A stretch of DNA of 64,000 bases from an uncultured Actinomycetes bacterium (lineage in GTDB: Bacteria; Actinomycetota; Acidimicrobiia; Acidimicrobiales; Acidimicrobilacustridaceae), in NCBI GenBank assembly GCA_937876315.1, contig CALEHQ010000045.1, positions 16,001 through 80,000 on the forward strand, in the 5' to 3' direction. The notes under the pieces are model-generated. The model was not told where the DNA came from, did not search any database, and worked only from the letters and a program-made list of their open reading frames with translations. Made by a program: the position numbers and the translations under genes. Numbering within the stretch: the first letter of the stretch is position 1; each line of letters begins with the position of its first letter. Shown in pieces: positions 1-8,332 of the stretch.

Positions 1-2
1 GC

Positions 3-116
3 GAAATCGATGACGGCGAACTTGTGTGCACCCTGCATGGATGGCGGTTCGATTGCAACACTGGCCGATGCCTCACTGCCGAGGAGCAGACCCTGCGCAT
101 TCGTCCCGCCACATAA
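3..116 (+). CDS. Rieske [2Fe-2S] protein, C-terminal fragment (cut by window start)
   Basis: Reading from base 3, an open frame runs to a TAA at 114-116 and ends in about 37 residues. They contain CTLHGWRFDCNTG, which matches the second half of a Rieske cluster motif (Cys-x2-His followed by Gly-Trp-x-Phe-Asp). The first Cys-x-His half would lie before the window. Rieske domains hold a [2Fe-2S] cluster and pass electrons in oxygenases or their ferredoxins. The closeness of the motif to the stop suggests a small ferredoxin-like protein or a domain at the end of a larger one. It is convergent with the acyltransferase at 138-1148. The family call is fairly secure; the substrate and full length cannot be seen. 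Confidence 0.75.
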   Translation, partial: EIDDGELVCTLHGWRFDCNTGRCLTAEEQTLRIRPAT

Positions 117-137
117 CTTTCGGCGCTTCCGGACGGT

Positions 138-1148
138 TTACGAAAGCCGGTCTCCGTCAGCGGCAACAACCTTTGCATCGATCTCAAGCCAACAGTCGTC
201 GAGCCAAGATTCAAACTCATCGCCACTGGGAATTGTCGCTCGTTGGTGTAGCTCCAAAACAACTTTTGCAGACGGTTTGGATTGCGCTAATCGGCGGCGA
301 ACACCGGCAAAGTTATCAAGCCCATCGAAGCCGACATGCCACATCACCACGACGTCACCGCCGGGAACCTCCTCAAGCAACACCGATGCTCCCGCAGATC
401 GAGGGGGCAATAACCGCTGCAGCCCGATCAGTTTCGCGTGACGATCAGGGGCTCGACGCTCAAGCCTTTCGACAAGCCCAATTCGTTTTGCCTCATTTGT
501 GCGGGTGCCCTCGGGAAAGATCACTGCGACATCTCTCTCTCCCATGTTTGCAGCCATCGTTCGAATTCCAGTGAGTTCTTGGCGGACCGCGGCTGATCCG
601 CGATCAACGAAATAGTTCGGGATGCGCTGTCCAACGACGTCCAGACATGGATCAAAGAGCAACTCCTTCTTCATGACATAACGAGGGAACCGCTTGCCAA
701 GTGAACCAAAGATCCAAGCGCTCACAAGCGCATCACCAAGGCTTGCGTGTCGTCCGAGGCAGATCAGGGGACCCGCCGAAAGATTCTCGACCCCTTCAAC
801 CTCTATCGTCAGCCCGCAAGTGATTCGCAACGATCGAATCAATCGCTTCGCCCACCATCGCTGCAATGCGTAATTGGCTCGGCGATTACGTCCTTGACCC
901 GTGAGCCAGATCAATGCAGCGCCCGTGAGCCCGAAAGTCTCAAGCCAAAGCCAAAGCCATGCGAAGCACAGCAATCGAAACGTTGGTAGCCGCCATTGAC
1001 GCGTTCCAATGTCGATTGCAACAGAGACAACGACCCAAATGGGTAGCAAGATCGTGAGGAACAACGCTCCGACGATGACTCCCGACACCGTGACAGGCCT
1101 GCGAACCCAAGTTTTGCTCACCTCCGCATGGTACCGACGGAAATGCAA
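138..1148 (-). CDS. PlsC-type 1-acyl-glycerol-3-phosphate acyltransferase family protein
   Basis: The 336-residue protein carries the two hallmarks of the PlsC/LPLAT family: HASLGD (His134, Asp139, the HX4D catalytic pair) and FPEGTRTN (residues 211-218, glycerol-phosphate binding). Two hydrophobic stretches near residues 20-46 and 60-83 should anchor it in the membrane. The family transfers an acyl chain from acyl-ACP or acyl-CoA to lysophosphatidic acid or a related lipid, so a role in phospholipid synthesis is expected. The start is uncertain: TTG at 1148 gives the longest form, while GTG at 1121 sits directly after a GGAG and looks too close to use it. It is divergent from the dioxygenase at 1223. 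Confidence 0.85.
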   Translation of the reverse strand: MHFRRYHAEVSKTWVRRPVTVSGVIVGALFLTILLPIWVVVSVAIDIGTRQWRLPTFRLLCFAWLWLWLETFGLTGAALIWLTGQGRNRRANYALQRWWAKRLIRSLRITCGLTIEVEGVENLSAGPLICLGRHASLGDALVSAWIFGSLGKRFPRYVMKKELLFDPCLDVVGQRIPNYFVDRGSAAVRQELTGIRTMAANMGERDVAVIFPEGTRTNEAKRIGLVERLERRAPDRHAKLIGLQRLLPPRSAGASVLLEEVPGGDVVVMWHVGFDGLDNFAGVRRRLAQSKPSAKVVLELHQRATIPSGDEFESWLDDCWLEIDAKVVAADGDRLS

Positions 1149-1222
1149 TGCTCACGTGATCGCTGCCGCGAATGATGGGACTGAGATACCGTGGTTGAAT
1201 CGTTGAGTGACCGGAGTAGAGC

Positions 1223-2179
1223 GTGACGAAAACCCAATTCGTCCCCGAAAAGGACCCGAGCGCAGTCCTTGGAGCCACCCGGAAAGTTTTGGGTGGGGGC
1301 ATCGCTGTCGGACCAGCCACACATCTCGCTGAAGAGCGCTCTCGTTTGGCCGAGCTCGCTTGGAAGCACTTCGAGGTCACACAGGTTGGATCGACACTCG
1401 GCGCAGAGATCTCGGGCATTGACCTCGCAACCGACCTCGATGCCGCGGTCATATCCGAGCTCCAGTTCGCCCTTGACAACTACAAGGTGATCTTCTTCCG
1501 CGATCAACCCCTGACATCAGACCAACACGTCGCGTTTGCAAAGCGTTTCGGCGATCTTGAGATTCATCCATTCATTCCGTCAAACACCGGAGTGCCAGAA
1601 TTAGTTCGATTTGAAAAGACGGCGGAAGTCGCTGGCTACGAAAACTCATGGCACCACGACGTCACGTGGCGAGAGGAGCCCTCGATGGGAGCGATCCTTC
1701 ACGGCATCGAACTCCCTCCACTGGGCGGCGACACGCTCTTTTCGGACATGGGTGCCGCCTACGACGGTCTTCCCGACGAAATCAAGGCTCAGATTGATGA
1801 CCTCACGGCAGAGCATGACTTTATGAAAAGCTTCGGCCACACCGTCCCCGAGGACCGCAAAGCTGAAACCCGTGAGATGTTTCCCATCGTTCAACACCCT
1901 GTCGTCATCACACACGAACGCACTGGCCGAAAATTGCTTTACGTCAACCGAAATTTCGTGAACCGGATTTTGGGAGTCCCTGAAGAAGAAAGCACAGCAC
2001 TTCTCAGTTACCTGTGCGATCAGGCGGCCACAGTCGAATACCAGGTTCGCTTTAATTGGAAACCGCACTCCATTGCCTTCTGGGACAACAGATCAGTACA
2101 GCATTACGCGTCGAGCGACTACTGGCCTCAACGACGAGTCATGGAACGAGCCAGCATCATGGGTTCTCGCCCGAGGTAA
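1223..2179 (+). CDS. TauD/TfdA-family Fe(II)/2-oxoglutarate-dependent dioxygenase
   Basis: The 318-residue protein has the TauD iron-binding facial triad: His144 and Asp146 in WHHDVTW, and the distal His294 in WDNRSVQHY, followed by arginines (304, 305, 309) in the place where the family binds 2-oxoglutarate. Such enzymes hydroxylate sulfonates, phenoxyacetates or similar substrates with release of succinate and CO2. The sequence does not show which substrate is used; taurine is only one option. A GTG start is chosen because GGAG lies six bases upstream. The N-terminal 40 residues are longer than in E. coli TauD. It stands alone, divergent from the acyltransferase and convergent with the DHA2 exporter. 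Confidence 0.85.
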   Translation: MTKTQFVPEKDPSAVLGATRKVLGGGIAVGPATHLAEERSRLAELAWKHFEVTQVGSTLGAEISGIDLATDLDAAVISELQFALDNYKVIFFRDQPLTSDQHVAFAKRFGDLEIHPFIPSNTGVPELVRFEKTAEVAGYENSWHHDVTWREEPSMGAILHGIELPPLGGDTLFSDMGAAYDGLPDEIKAQIDDLTAEHDFMKSFGHTVPEDRKAETREMFPIVQHPVVITHERTGRKLLYVNRNFVNRILGVPEEESTALLSYLCDQAATVEYQVRFNWKPHSIAFWDNRSVQHYASSDYWPQRRVMERASIMGSRPR

Positions 2180-2193
2180 ACGAGCTCACGCAA

Positions 2194-3756
2194 CTACATA
2201 GCGTGAGCGGTGCCTTCCGCTAGTGGCATCTCAGCAGATGCGCTCTGTAGACGGTCTCGAACACGTTTCGCGGGAATGAAGCCAACAACAACAGCACCAA
2301 TCACCATCACGGGAATCATTGCTGAGAAGCCATTGGCCAATGCGTGTGCAAATGCGGATTGGATTTCCTCTCGTACCCCATCGGACAATTCCGCGATCTT
2401 TTGGGGTGAGCCCTGGATCGAATCAGCTGGAAAATCCGGAAGACGTTGCTCGACACTGCTCAGCAAACTGTTCGTGAAGATTGTTCCGACGATGGCGACG
2501 CCGAGCGAGTTGCCAAGAAGTCGAGCAAGCATGATCGTCGAGGTCGCCATTCCGATATCGGCGGGCTCAGTGAATCGTTGGATCACGTACAACAGGGTCT
2601 GCATCACGAATCCGATGCCCACACCGACAAGCATCGCTGACCCAACGACAAATGCTGCTGACGTGGTCGCTTCAATCGTCGAGAGCATGATCATGCCGAT
2701 TCCAGACACAATCATTCCCACGAAGGGAACAACGACGTGCCCACCAAGCCGATCAGTGATCTGGCCGGCAAGGATCGTGCACAAGCCTGAGGTAACGGCG
2801 AATGGAGCAAGCAGTAAACCGGCCTGCGTTGCGCTAATTCCTCGGACTGCTTCGAAAAATAGTGGCGGATAGACAATCGCCGAGCCGAATGCGAGGCCGG
2901 CAATCAAGTTGGCTGAGAGTGCGAGTGCTCGCACTCTCCCAGCGATAACACGCAAAGCAAGGATTGGCTCCGAGGATCTGCGTTCATGAATGACGAAGAA
3001 TGCGACGAAGACCGCCGAGAGCGCAGCGAGACCCAGCGTTCGTGTGCTCACAAATTCCACTCGGCCACCAGTCCCCCCGATTGCCAAAAGCAACGACGAA
3101 GCAGCACCTGCGAGAAGAAGTGCTCCGAGCACATCGATGCGATGAGCAACTCTGTTCGTGGATTTCGGAACAAAGAGAAGCGTGATGAGGCAGATGATCC
3201 CGCTCGGAATATTGACAAAGAATGCCCATCGCCATGTGAAGTTGTCGGTGAAGAATCCGCCGGCCCAAGGCCCGAGGACCGCAGTGACAGCAAAGACCAC
3301 GCCGGTGTAGCCGAGATACCTTCCGAGTTTGTCGGCGGGCATCACATCGGCAATCAGTGCCATCGCAAGGGCGGTGATTCCGCCGGCCCCAATACCCTGG
3401 AGCACCCGTGTACCGATAAGCATCGGCATCGACGTCGCCAAGCCGCACAGCATTGACCCGACCATGAATATCACGATGGCAATGACAAACACTCTTCGGC
3501 GACCGTAGATATCGCCAAGTTTCCCGAACACCGCCATGGTGGTGACTTGGGCGAGCAAATAACTCGTTGTCAGCCATGGAAGCAACGAAACACTTCCGAG
3601 CTCTCCCAAAATCGTTGGGGCCGCAGTCGCAACAATTGCTCCGTCGAGTCCTGAGAGCGTCGCCCCTAAGAGGATTCCAAAGAAGACAACAAGAAGTCGC
3701 CGACGCGACATGTGAACCGAGACTCCGCTCGCGCTCGCCGCCCCGGTGGCGGTCAC
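2194..3756 (-). CDS. MFS transporter, DHA2 (EmrB/QacA-like) drug-efflux family
   Basis: This is a 520-residue membrane protein with about 14 hydrophobic segments, which is the DHA2 topology. An early LDGAIVATAAPTI segment and GKLGDIYGRR (residues 78-87, MFS motif A between TM2 and TM3) support the family. These proteins export drugs, lipids or siderophore-like molecules by proton antiport. The GTG start overlaps the stop of the upstream crotonase gene as GTGA, which implies translational coupling; an ATG at 3711 is a possible later start. It is the last gene of a three-gene operon (F420 oxidoreductase, crotonase, exporter), so it may export a product or substrate of those enzymes. That link is inference. 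Confidence 0.9.
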   Translation of the reverse strand: MTATGAASASGVSVHMSRRRLLVVFFGILLGATLSGLDGAIVATAAPTILGELGSVSLLPWLTTSYLLAQVTTMAVFGKLGDIYGRRRVFVIAIVIFMVGSMLCGLATSMPMLIGTRVLQGIGAGGITALAMALIADVMPADKLGRYLGYTGVVFAVTAVLGPWAGGFFTDNFTWRWAFFVNIPSGIICLITLLFVPKSTNRVAHRIDVLGALLLAGAASSLLLAIGGTGGRVEFVSTRTLGLAALSAVFVAFFVIHERRSSEPILALRVIAGRVRALALSANLIAGLAFGSAIVYPPLFFEAVRGISATQAGLLLAPFAVTSGLCTILAGQITDRLGGHVVVPFVGMIVSGIGMIMLSTIEATTSAAFVVGSAMLVGVGIGFVMQTLLYVIQRFTEPADIGMATSTIMLARLLGNSLGVAIVGTIFTNSLLSSVEQRLPDFPADSIQGSPQKIAELSDGVREEIQSAFAHALANGFSAMIPVMVIGAVVVGFIPAKRVRDRLQSASAEMPLAEGTAHAM

Positions 3757-4589
3757 TGCTCAGTGCGTCGATTCTCGCGTGCTTCTCTGCGCTCAGCGTC
3801 GGCCGCGTTGTGACGCTTCATCACACTCAGAGGATCCTGTTTGAAGACCTCTACTGATGCCTGATGACCAGCAAGTGCTTGGAATTCCGAACCGGCCCGG
3901 ATCGCAGCACGGACTCCCATAATTTCGGCTTGTCGATGCACCATTCGCTTGTTGATCTGCGCCAAATCGGTGGCAACCGCAGCGATCTGGCTAGCGACAT
4001 CAAGTACTTCATCGTCGAGTGCAACCGCCGGGAACGACCGATTGGCCCAGCCAATCTGTGCAGCCTCGGGACCAAGCATCTCGCCACCAGTAAGCATGAT
4101 TTCCATGGCGCGGCGCATACCCAAAAGCGGCTCGTGATACTGGCAGTCGGGTGGCGACGCGACGCGAACAATTGGGTAAGAAATCCGGGCATCGTCGGCC
4201 ACATAAACGAGGTCGCATGCCTGAACGAGTTCTGTTGCTCCCGCAATCGCGTATCCATGGACCTGAGCGATCACTGGCTTAGCGAGATCCCAAAATCTGA
4301 ACCAATTGTCAGTGACCTGTCGAGCCCACGCACCATCACCCGGAGCCGTGTGAAAAGGCGGCGCGACCATAAGGTCGCCAGCAAGGTCATAACCGGACGA
4401 GAAACACGGCCCACCACCGCGAATGATGCTGACGCGCACTTCGGGATCGCGGTCGTTTGATTCGAGCACGTGGAGCAGTTCCGTGCGCATGACAGTCGAA
4501 ATGGCGTTGCGCTTCTCAGGGCGATTCAACGTGATCCGGCAGATTCCTTCACCAGGGGTGTCGAGAGCGATGGTTTCATACGTTGTCAT
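3753..4589 (-). CDS. Enoyl-CoA hydratase/isomerase (crotonase) family protein
   Basis: This 278-residue crotonase-fold protein has the N-terminal LNRPEKRNA, the oxyanion-hole segment CFSSGYDL (about 62-69) and the helix HGYAIAGATELVQACD (111-126) with Glu120 at the place of the first catalytic glutamate. The second glutamate of true hydratases, usually in a QPEI-like motif, appears replaced (YPIV, about 138-141). The reaction could therefore be isomerisation, hydrolysis or a C-C cleavage rather than hydration. The start at 4589 follows a GGAG and lies one base after the stop of the upstream F420 enzyme. The frame stays open for about 100 further codons upstream, but that stretch is antisense to the oxidoreductase and was excluded. 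Confidence 0.85.
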   Translation of the reverse strand: MTTYETIALDTPGEGICRITLNRPEKRNAISTVMRTELLHVLESNDRDPEVRVSIIRGGGPCFSSGYDLAGDLMVAPPFHTAPGDGAWARQVTDNWFRFWDLAKPVIAQVHGYAIAGATELVQACDLVYVADDARISYPIVRVASPPDCQYHEPLLGMRRAMEIMLTGGEMLGPEAAQIGWANRSFPAVALDDEVLDVASQIAAVATDLAQINKRMVHRQAEIMGVRAAIRAGSEFQALAGHQASVEVFKQDPLSVMKRHNAADAERREARENRRTEQ

Positions 4590-4590
4590 T

Positions 4591-5637
4591 TCAGTTCTCC
4601 TGGGTGTCTCTGGTGCCGGCAAGTTCGGCGAGCAGCTGCAGCCCTTCATCGGTTTCTGAGCGAACGATGAGCCCGGTGAGACCCATCTTGGTCCAGGCCT
4701 CCCAGCGTTCACGGATGCGTGTAGGCGAACCGATGAGCGAACCATCATCGTGGTACTCATCGGGGACGGCGGCAATCGCCTCGTCCCTTTTGCCAGCCAT
4801 CCAACATTCATGAATCTTCTGGGCCGCTTCTGGAAAGCCGCGCCGGGCCATGGACTCGCGGTGGTAATTGTGAGAGGCCGAACCCATACCTCCGACATAC
4901 ATCGCCGTGAGAGGCTTCATTGCGTTGATAGCGCCTTGCACATCGTCAGTGATCACAACACTCACTCCGCCGAAGATCTCGAAGTTAGCTGGACGACCGC
5001 CGCGCCTCGCGAAACCTGATTCGAGATGCGGACCGTACACAGATGGACCTTCAGATCCCCATCCCATCGGCAACATCCCATCGCAGATTTCCGCGCTCAG
5101 CTCGGTGTTCTTTGGTCCCCCTGCAGCAAGCCAAAGTTCGATCTCGCCTGCGGGATGAAGGATTGAACGAAGCGGTTTCCCTTGCCCTATCGCTCCTGGC
5201 CCGTTGTAGGGAAGTGGAAACTCAACCCCGTCGTTGGTGAGTGGTTCGCGGGCGAATACCTTGCGCATGATTGCCACGTATTCCCGTAACCGACGGTTAG
5301 GACTCCCCCATGGTTGTCCGTACCAGCCCTCGACGATCTGCGGTCCAGAAACGCCGAGTCCGATAATGACGCGATCGCCGCCTGCGAGTGCGTCGATCGT
5401 AAGTGCGTGCATCGCAGTTGCTGCTGGCGTGCGAGCCGCAATCTGCACAACACCGGTGCCAAGTTTGATTCGCTTCGTAACTGCTGCCAGATAGGCAAGC
5501 GGAGACAGCGCGTCGGATCCGTAGGCCTCTGCCGTCCAAACCGAGTGGTAACCCAAGTCTTCAGCCATCCGAACCTGATCGACTGGGACGTCGAGATCGG
5601 CACCTCTATAAAGGTCGAGTCCGAGAGCCAACTTCAT
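4591..5637 (-). CDS. LLM-class F420-dependent oxidoreductase
   Basis: The 348-residue protein is a luciferase-like monooxygenase of the type that usually uses coenzyme F420 in actinomycetes. It begins MKLALGLDLY, continues with MAEDLGYHSVWTAEAYGSDA (about 24-43), and has a GVVQIAARTP strand and a GGDRVIIGLGVSGPQIVEGW phosphate-binding region. Members oxidise or reduce alcohols, enals or sugar-phosphate-like substrates by hydride transfer to or from F420. It is the first gene of the operon with the crotonase and the DHA2 exporter, one base before the crotonase start. The substrate is unknown. Confidence 0.87.
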   Translation of the reverse strand: MKLALGLDLYRGADLDVPVDQVRMAEDLGYHSVWTAEAYGSDALSPLAYLAAVTKRIKLGTGVVQIAARTPAATAMHALTIDALAGGDRVIIGLGVSGPQIVEGWYGQPWGSPNRRLREYVAIMRKVFAREPLTNDGVEFPLPYNGPGAIGQGKPLRSILHPAGEIELWLAAGGPKNTELSAEICDGMLPMGWGSEGPSVYGPHLESGFARRGGRPANFEIFGGVSVVITDDVQGAINAMKPLTAMYVGGMGSASHNYHRESMARRGFPEAAQKIHECWMAGKRDEAIAAVPDEYHDDGSLIGSPTRIRERWEAWTKMGLTGLIVRSETDEGLQLLAELAGTRDTQEN

Positions 5638-5731
5638 CGTCTGTCATCTCCAATGGGAAAGCGAAGGAAGGAACGAAGCGCGGGTCACTATGACTCGGCA
5701 AAGACTCCCCCCAGAACGTCTCTTTGCCTTG

Positions 5732-7129
5732 TCAATCTAGTTGGCTGCCACGCGGGACCCGAGTCCCAAGAACTGCTCCGAAAAGCGCGACAGCCGTCGC
5801 CATACCGAACGTCAGGACAAGTCCGGTGACCTCCGAGTTTGTCAACGATCCGACAGTGGAGACGAGAACTCCGGCTACCCCGATTCCCAATGCAGCTCCG
5901 AGCATGTCGCTTAATTGCAACGCAGTTGTCGCGTTCCCCTCCTTGCCCTTTTCTGCCAATTCCATCGCGACATGAGCCAATGGGGAGAATGCGAGCCCCA
6001 TTCCGAATCCGGCTACGCCCCAAGCGATGAGACCAACCCAACCCGGAATGGAAGGAACCAGAACTGTCGCCATGCCTGCAGTCCCCACCCCAATGATGGC
6101 CATTCCGACCACGACGAGAACTGTCGCTCCACGAGTTCGAATCCAACGAGTTTGCAGCCACGAAGAAACCGTCCACGTGAGTGATGCAGTCGTCATTGCG
6201 AGTCGGCCATAGATGGGCGACATTCCCCGTACCGTTGTAATCGCGAATGGGACGAACGCATCTGCTGCATAAAAACCAAAGTTCAAAAGTCCGCGTACCG
6301 CCACTGTGGCCGGCAACCCAGTACGCGCCCGCAACGTTCCGACTGGCGTGAGCCGCATGAACGGTCGGACCATCACAACAGCGCCAATCACTGTGACCGG
6401 AAGAAAGACATGGAGCGATCGCGATCCGAGGCCGATGAGGAGTACACCCGCACCGGCCGCAACCAAGACTGCATTCAGAATGTTGCGTTCGTTCGACGGT
6501 GTATCGGGCGCGGGAACCGACTTCACTCCGATGACCGCAAAACCTCCGATCACTGCGGAAAGCGGCAAAAGCCCGAGGAACACCCAACGCCACCCAACAG
6601 TTTCTGCGATCCACGCAGCAATCACCGGACCGATAACGGACGGAAGCATCCATGCGCTCGAAATCAGCGCGAACATTTGCGGACGCTGTTCGAGCGGATA
6701 AATCCGACCGATACAGACATACGACGTGGCGGGCATCACACCAGCTCCGACCCCTTGTAGAAACCGCCCGAGCACCAACACAAGCATTGTTGGAGCCATT
6801 CCACCGGCAACGAGGCCAACGGCGAAGAGTACGAGCCCGACAGCAAAAGGAATGGCGGGACGCATTCGATCCGCTGCTGTGCTGGCAATCACCACTCCCA
6901 CGAGTGTGCCGAGAAAGAACGCGCTGAAGACCCAGCCATAGAGCGCAAGGTCACCGAGATCGGACTCAACCAGTGGCATAACCGTCGCCACCGACATCGA
7001 CTCGAATGCAACCAAAGTGACGATGAGGACAAGACCGGAAGTGAGCAACCGACGATCGCGCGCAAACACGCCTCCGGGTCTGACAATGCCAACGCGAGCG
7101 CCGGAGTCAGTGTCAGGAATGTGTGTCAC
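5732..7129 (-). CDS. MFS transporter
   Basis: The protein has about 465 residues and 12-14 hydrophobic segments, with ADRMRPAIPFAVGL (motif A region) and LGRFLQGVGAGVMPATSY (TM4 region) typical of drug/sugar MFS carriers. The open frame extends upstream to 7327, but that extension reads through tRNA-Arg (7149-7222) and is not protein. The best start after the tRNA is GTG at 7129 (VTHIPDTDSG), although its ribosome binding site is weak. The gene lies only 19 bases downstream of the tRNA on the same strand, so the two may share a transcript. The substrate is unknown. Confidence 0.87.
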   Translation of the reverse strand: MTHIPDTDSGARVGIVRPGGVFARDRRLLTSGLVLIVTLVAFESMSVATVMPLVESDLGDLALYGWVFSAFFLGTLVGVVIASTAADRMRPAIPFAVGLVLFAVGLVAGGMAPTMLVLVLGRFLQGVGAGVMPATSYVCIGRIYPLEQRPQMFALISSAWMLPSVIGPVIAAWIAETVGWRWVFLGLLPLSAVIGGFAVIGVKSVPAPDTPSNERNILNAVLVAAGAGVLLIGLGSRSLHVFLPVTVIGAVVMVRPFMRLTPVGTLRARTGLPATVAVRGLLNFGFYAADAFVPFAITTVRGMSPIYGRLAMTTASLTWTVSSWLQTRWIRTRGATVLVVVGMAIIGVGTAGMATVLVPSIPGWVGLIAWGVAGFGMGLAFSPLAHVAMELAEKGKEGNATTALQLSDMLGAALGIGVAGVLVSTVGSLTNSEVTGLVLTFGMATAVALFGAVLGTRVPRGSQLD

Positions 7130-7148
7130 CGGCGAAGGATGGGACGAG

Positions 7149-7222
7149 CGCCCCCGCCAGGATTCGAACCCGGAACCTGCCGGGTAGAAACCGGCTGCTC
7201 TATCCAGTTGAGCTACGGAGGC
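7149..7222 (-). tRNA. tRNA-Arg (anticodon UCU)
   Basis: On the minus strand a full cloverleaf can be folded: acceptor GCCTCCG pairs with CGGGGGC, the D-arm is GCTC/GAGC, and the anticodon stem GCCGG/CCGGC encloses the loop TTTCTAC with anticodon TCT. The T-arm is CCGGG-TTCGAAT-CCTGG and the discriminator is G. CCA is not encoded. It reads AGA codons. The MFS gene begins 19 bases downstream. Confidence 0.95.
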
Positions 7223-7327
7223 AGAGTGCTGAGGAAGCGTACGCGCCACAGCCTCAACCTCGGAACTCTCGTTGCCCCTACCCGTTTCGGGCAGGGCCGC
7301 TGCCTGTCGTATGCTGACCGTTCCCAT

Positions 7328-7406
7328 GGTGGCCGTAGCTCAGCTCGGTTAGAGCGCCAGGTTGTGGCCCTGGAGGTCGGGGGTTCAAGTCCCCTCGGTC
7401 ACCCCA
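7328..7406 (+). tRNA. tRNA-His (anticodon GUG)
   Basis: The acceptor GTGGCCG pairs with CGGTCAC. The extra 5' G at 7328 faces C73, the hallmark of tRNA-His. The anticodon stem CCAGG/CCTGG encloses TTGTGGC with anticodon GTG. The T-arm is CGGGG-TTCAAGT-CCCCT-like, and CCA is encoded at 7404-7406. A TATGCT at about 7309-7314 could be its -10 element. Confidence 0.95.
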
Positions 7407-7534
7407 TTGTGGTGGTGGTCGTCCGTCGAGAGGCGGGCGACCATCGCAGTGAGAATCGTCGGTGAAGGCACCGAGACTTCACGCCAAAGACGAACAGCAC
7501 ACATAGGACGGAGTGGTAGGTTGACCACTCGCAA

Positions 7535-7610
7535 GCGCCTCTAGCTCAATTGGCAGAGCATCGGACTCTTAATCCGCAGGTTCTGGGTTCAAGTCCCAGG
7601 GGGCGTACCA
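7535..7610 (+). tRNA. tRNA-Lys (anticodon CUU)
   Basis: The acceptor GCGCCTC pairs with GGGGCGT (G-U at the first pair). The D-arm is GCTC/GAGC, the anticodon loop CTCTTAA carries CTT, the T-arm is CTGGG-TTCAAGT-CCCAG, and CCA is encoded (7608-7610). It is followed by a strong terminator at 7654-7687. Confidence 0.95.
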
Positions 7611-7653
7611 AGAAGTTGTCGCAGGTTGATGAAGCGCAACTTGTCAGAAAACG

Positions 7654-7687
7654 AACAAAGGCCCGGGCCGAAGCCCGGGCCTTTGTT
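7654..7687. terminator. Bidirectional intrinsic terminator between tRNA-Lys and hup
   Basis: A perfect 15-bp inverted repeat (AACAAAGGCCCGGGC and its complement) surrounds a CGAA loop. The A/T-rich arms give a U-rich tail on both strands, so it can end tRNA-Lys transcription from the left and hup transcription from the right. Confidence 0.9.
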
Positions 7688-7702
7688 GTTACTTCAACAG
7701 AC

Positions 7703-8146
7703 TCAACGACGACGTGCCGGAGCCTTACGTGCTGCAGTCTTCTTGGCCGGAGCCTTACGAGCAGGAGCCTTACGTGCCGGGGCCTTTTTGGCAACAGCCT
7801 TCTTCTTGGCCGGAGCCTTCTTGGCTGGGGCTTTCTTGGCAACAGCCTTCTTCTTGGCTGGGGCTTTCTTGCCAGCAATGACGGCATCCTTGAATGCCTT
7901 CAGGGGGGTGATCTTTGCGGCCTTCTTAGCCGGAACCTTCACGGTTGCACCGGTCTGCGGGTTACGGGCGAGACGCGGTCCGCGCTGCACGCGACGGAAC
8001 TTTGCGAAGCCGGTAAGCACCACATCTTCACCTGTCGCGACCGTATCGGTGATCGTGATGATGAACTCTTCGACAAAGGCCACGGCCTGTTTCTTGTCGA
8101 TGTCGAGCCGCTCGGCGAGTTCAGCGGCCAGCTCTCGTTTGTTCAC
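7703..8146 (-). CDS. hup: HU-family nucleoid protein with Lys/Ala/Pro-rich C-terminal tail
   Basis: Residues 1-90 are a standard HU domain (NKRELAAELAERL at the N-terminus, TGFAKFRRVQRGPRLARNPQ in the DNA-binding beta arm). The remainder is a basic tail of repeated PAKKA/ARKAP units, as in mycobacterial HupB, about 147 residues in all. HU bends and compacts DNA; the histone-H1-like tail adds non-specific DNA or RNA binding. The GTG start at 8146 is chosen because AAGGAG lies six bases upstream and the homology begins there; the open frame extends upstream to 8209 but that part is leader. A hairpin at 8170-8187 precedes the ribosome binding site, and the gene ends 15 bases from the bidirectional terminator. 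Confidence 0.93.
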   Translation of the reverse strand: MNKRELAAELAERLDIDKKQAVAFVEEFIITITDTVATGEDVVLTGFAKFRRVQRGPRLARNPQTGATVKVPAKKAAKITPLKAFKDAVIAGKKAPAKKKAVAKKAPAKKAPAKKKAVAKKAPARKAPARKAPAKKTAARKAPARRR

Positions 8147-8169
8147 GCTCTTCTCCTTGATTCCCGACG

Positions 8170-8187
8170 GCCACCATCGGTGGTGGC
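8170..8187 (-). promoter_or_regulatory. Hairpin in the hup 5' leader
   Basis: A perfect 7-bp inverted repeat, GCCACCA / TGGTGGC with a 4-base loop, lies 24-41 bases upstream of the hup GTG start, just before its AAGGAG. In the RNA it could control ribosome access, or in DNA act as an operator. The structure is seen; the function is inference. Confidence 0.45.
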
Positions 8188-8332
8188 ACGTGACGACCGG
8201 GGCGTTCATCGTCGCGCACTCTTCAGCGCGAATCGCGGCAATCGCGCAAAAAGATCAGAAATCTTCTACTCGATTGTGTCTTCCGTCTCGCCGGCACAGT
8301 CCTTCCAGTGACTCAAACGACGCGGAAATGAC

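Noticed and set aside
5688..6653. Long minus-strand open frame in a second phase inside the MFS gene
   Set aside because: It is a shadow of the MFS reading frame, rich in Cys, Arg and His, with no family marks.
7130..7327. N-terminal extension of the MFS protein reading SVAQLDRAAGFYPAGSGFES
   Set aside because: It is the translation of tRNA-Arg(UCU) at 7149-7222, a well-known annotation artefact.
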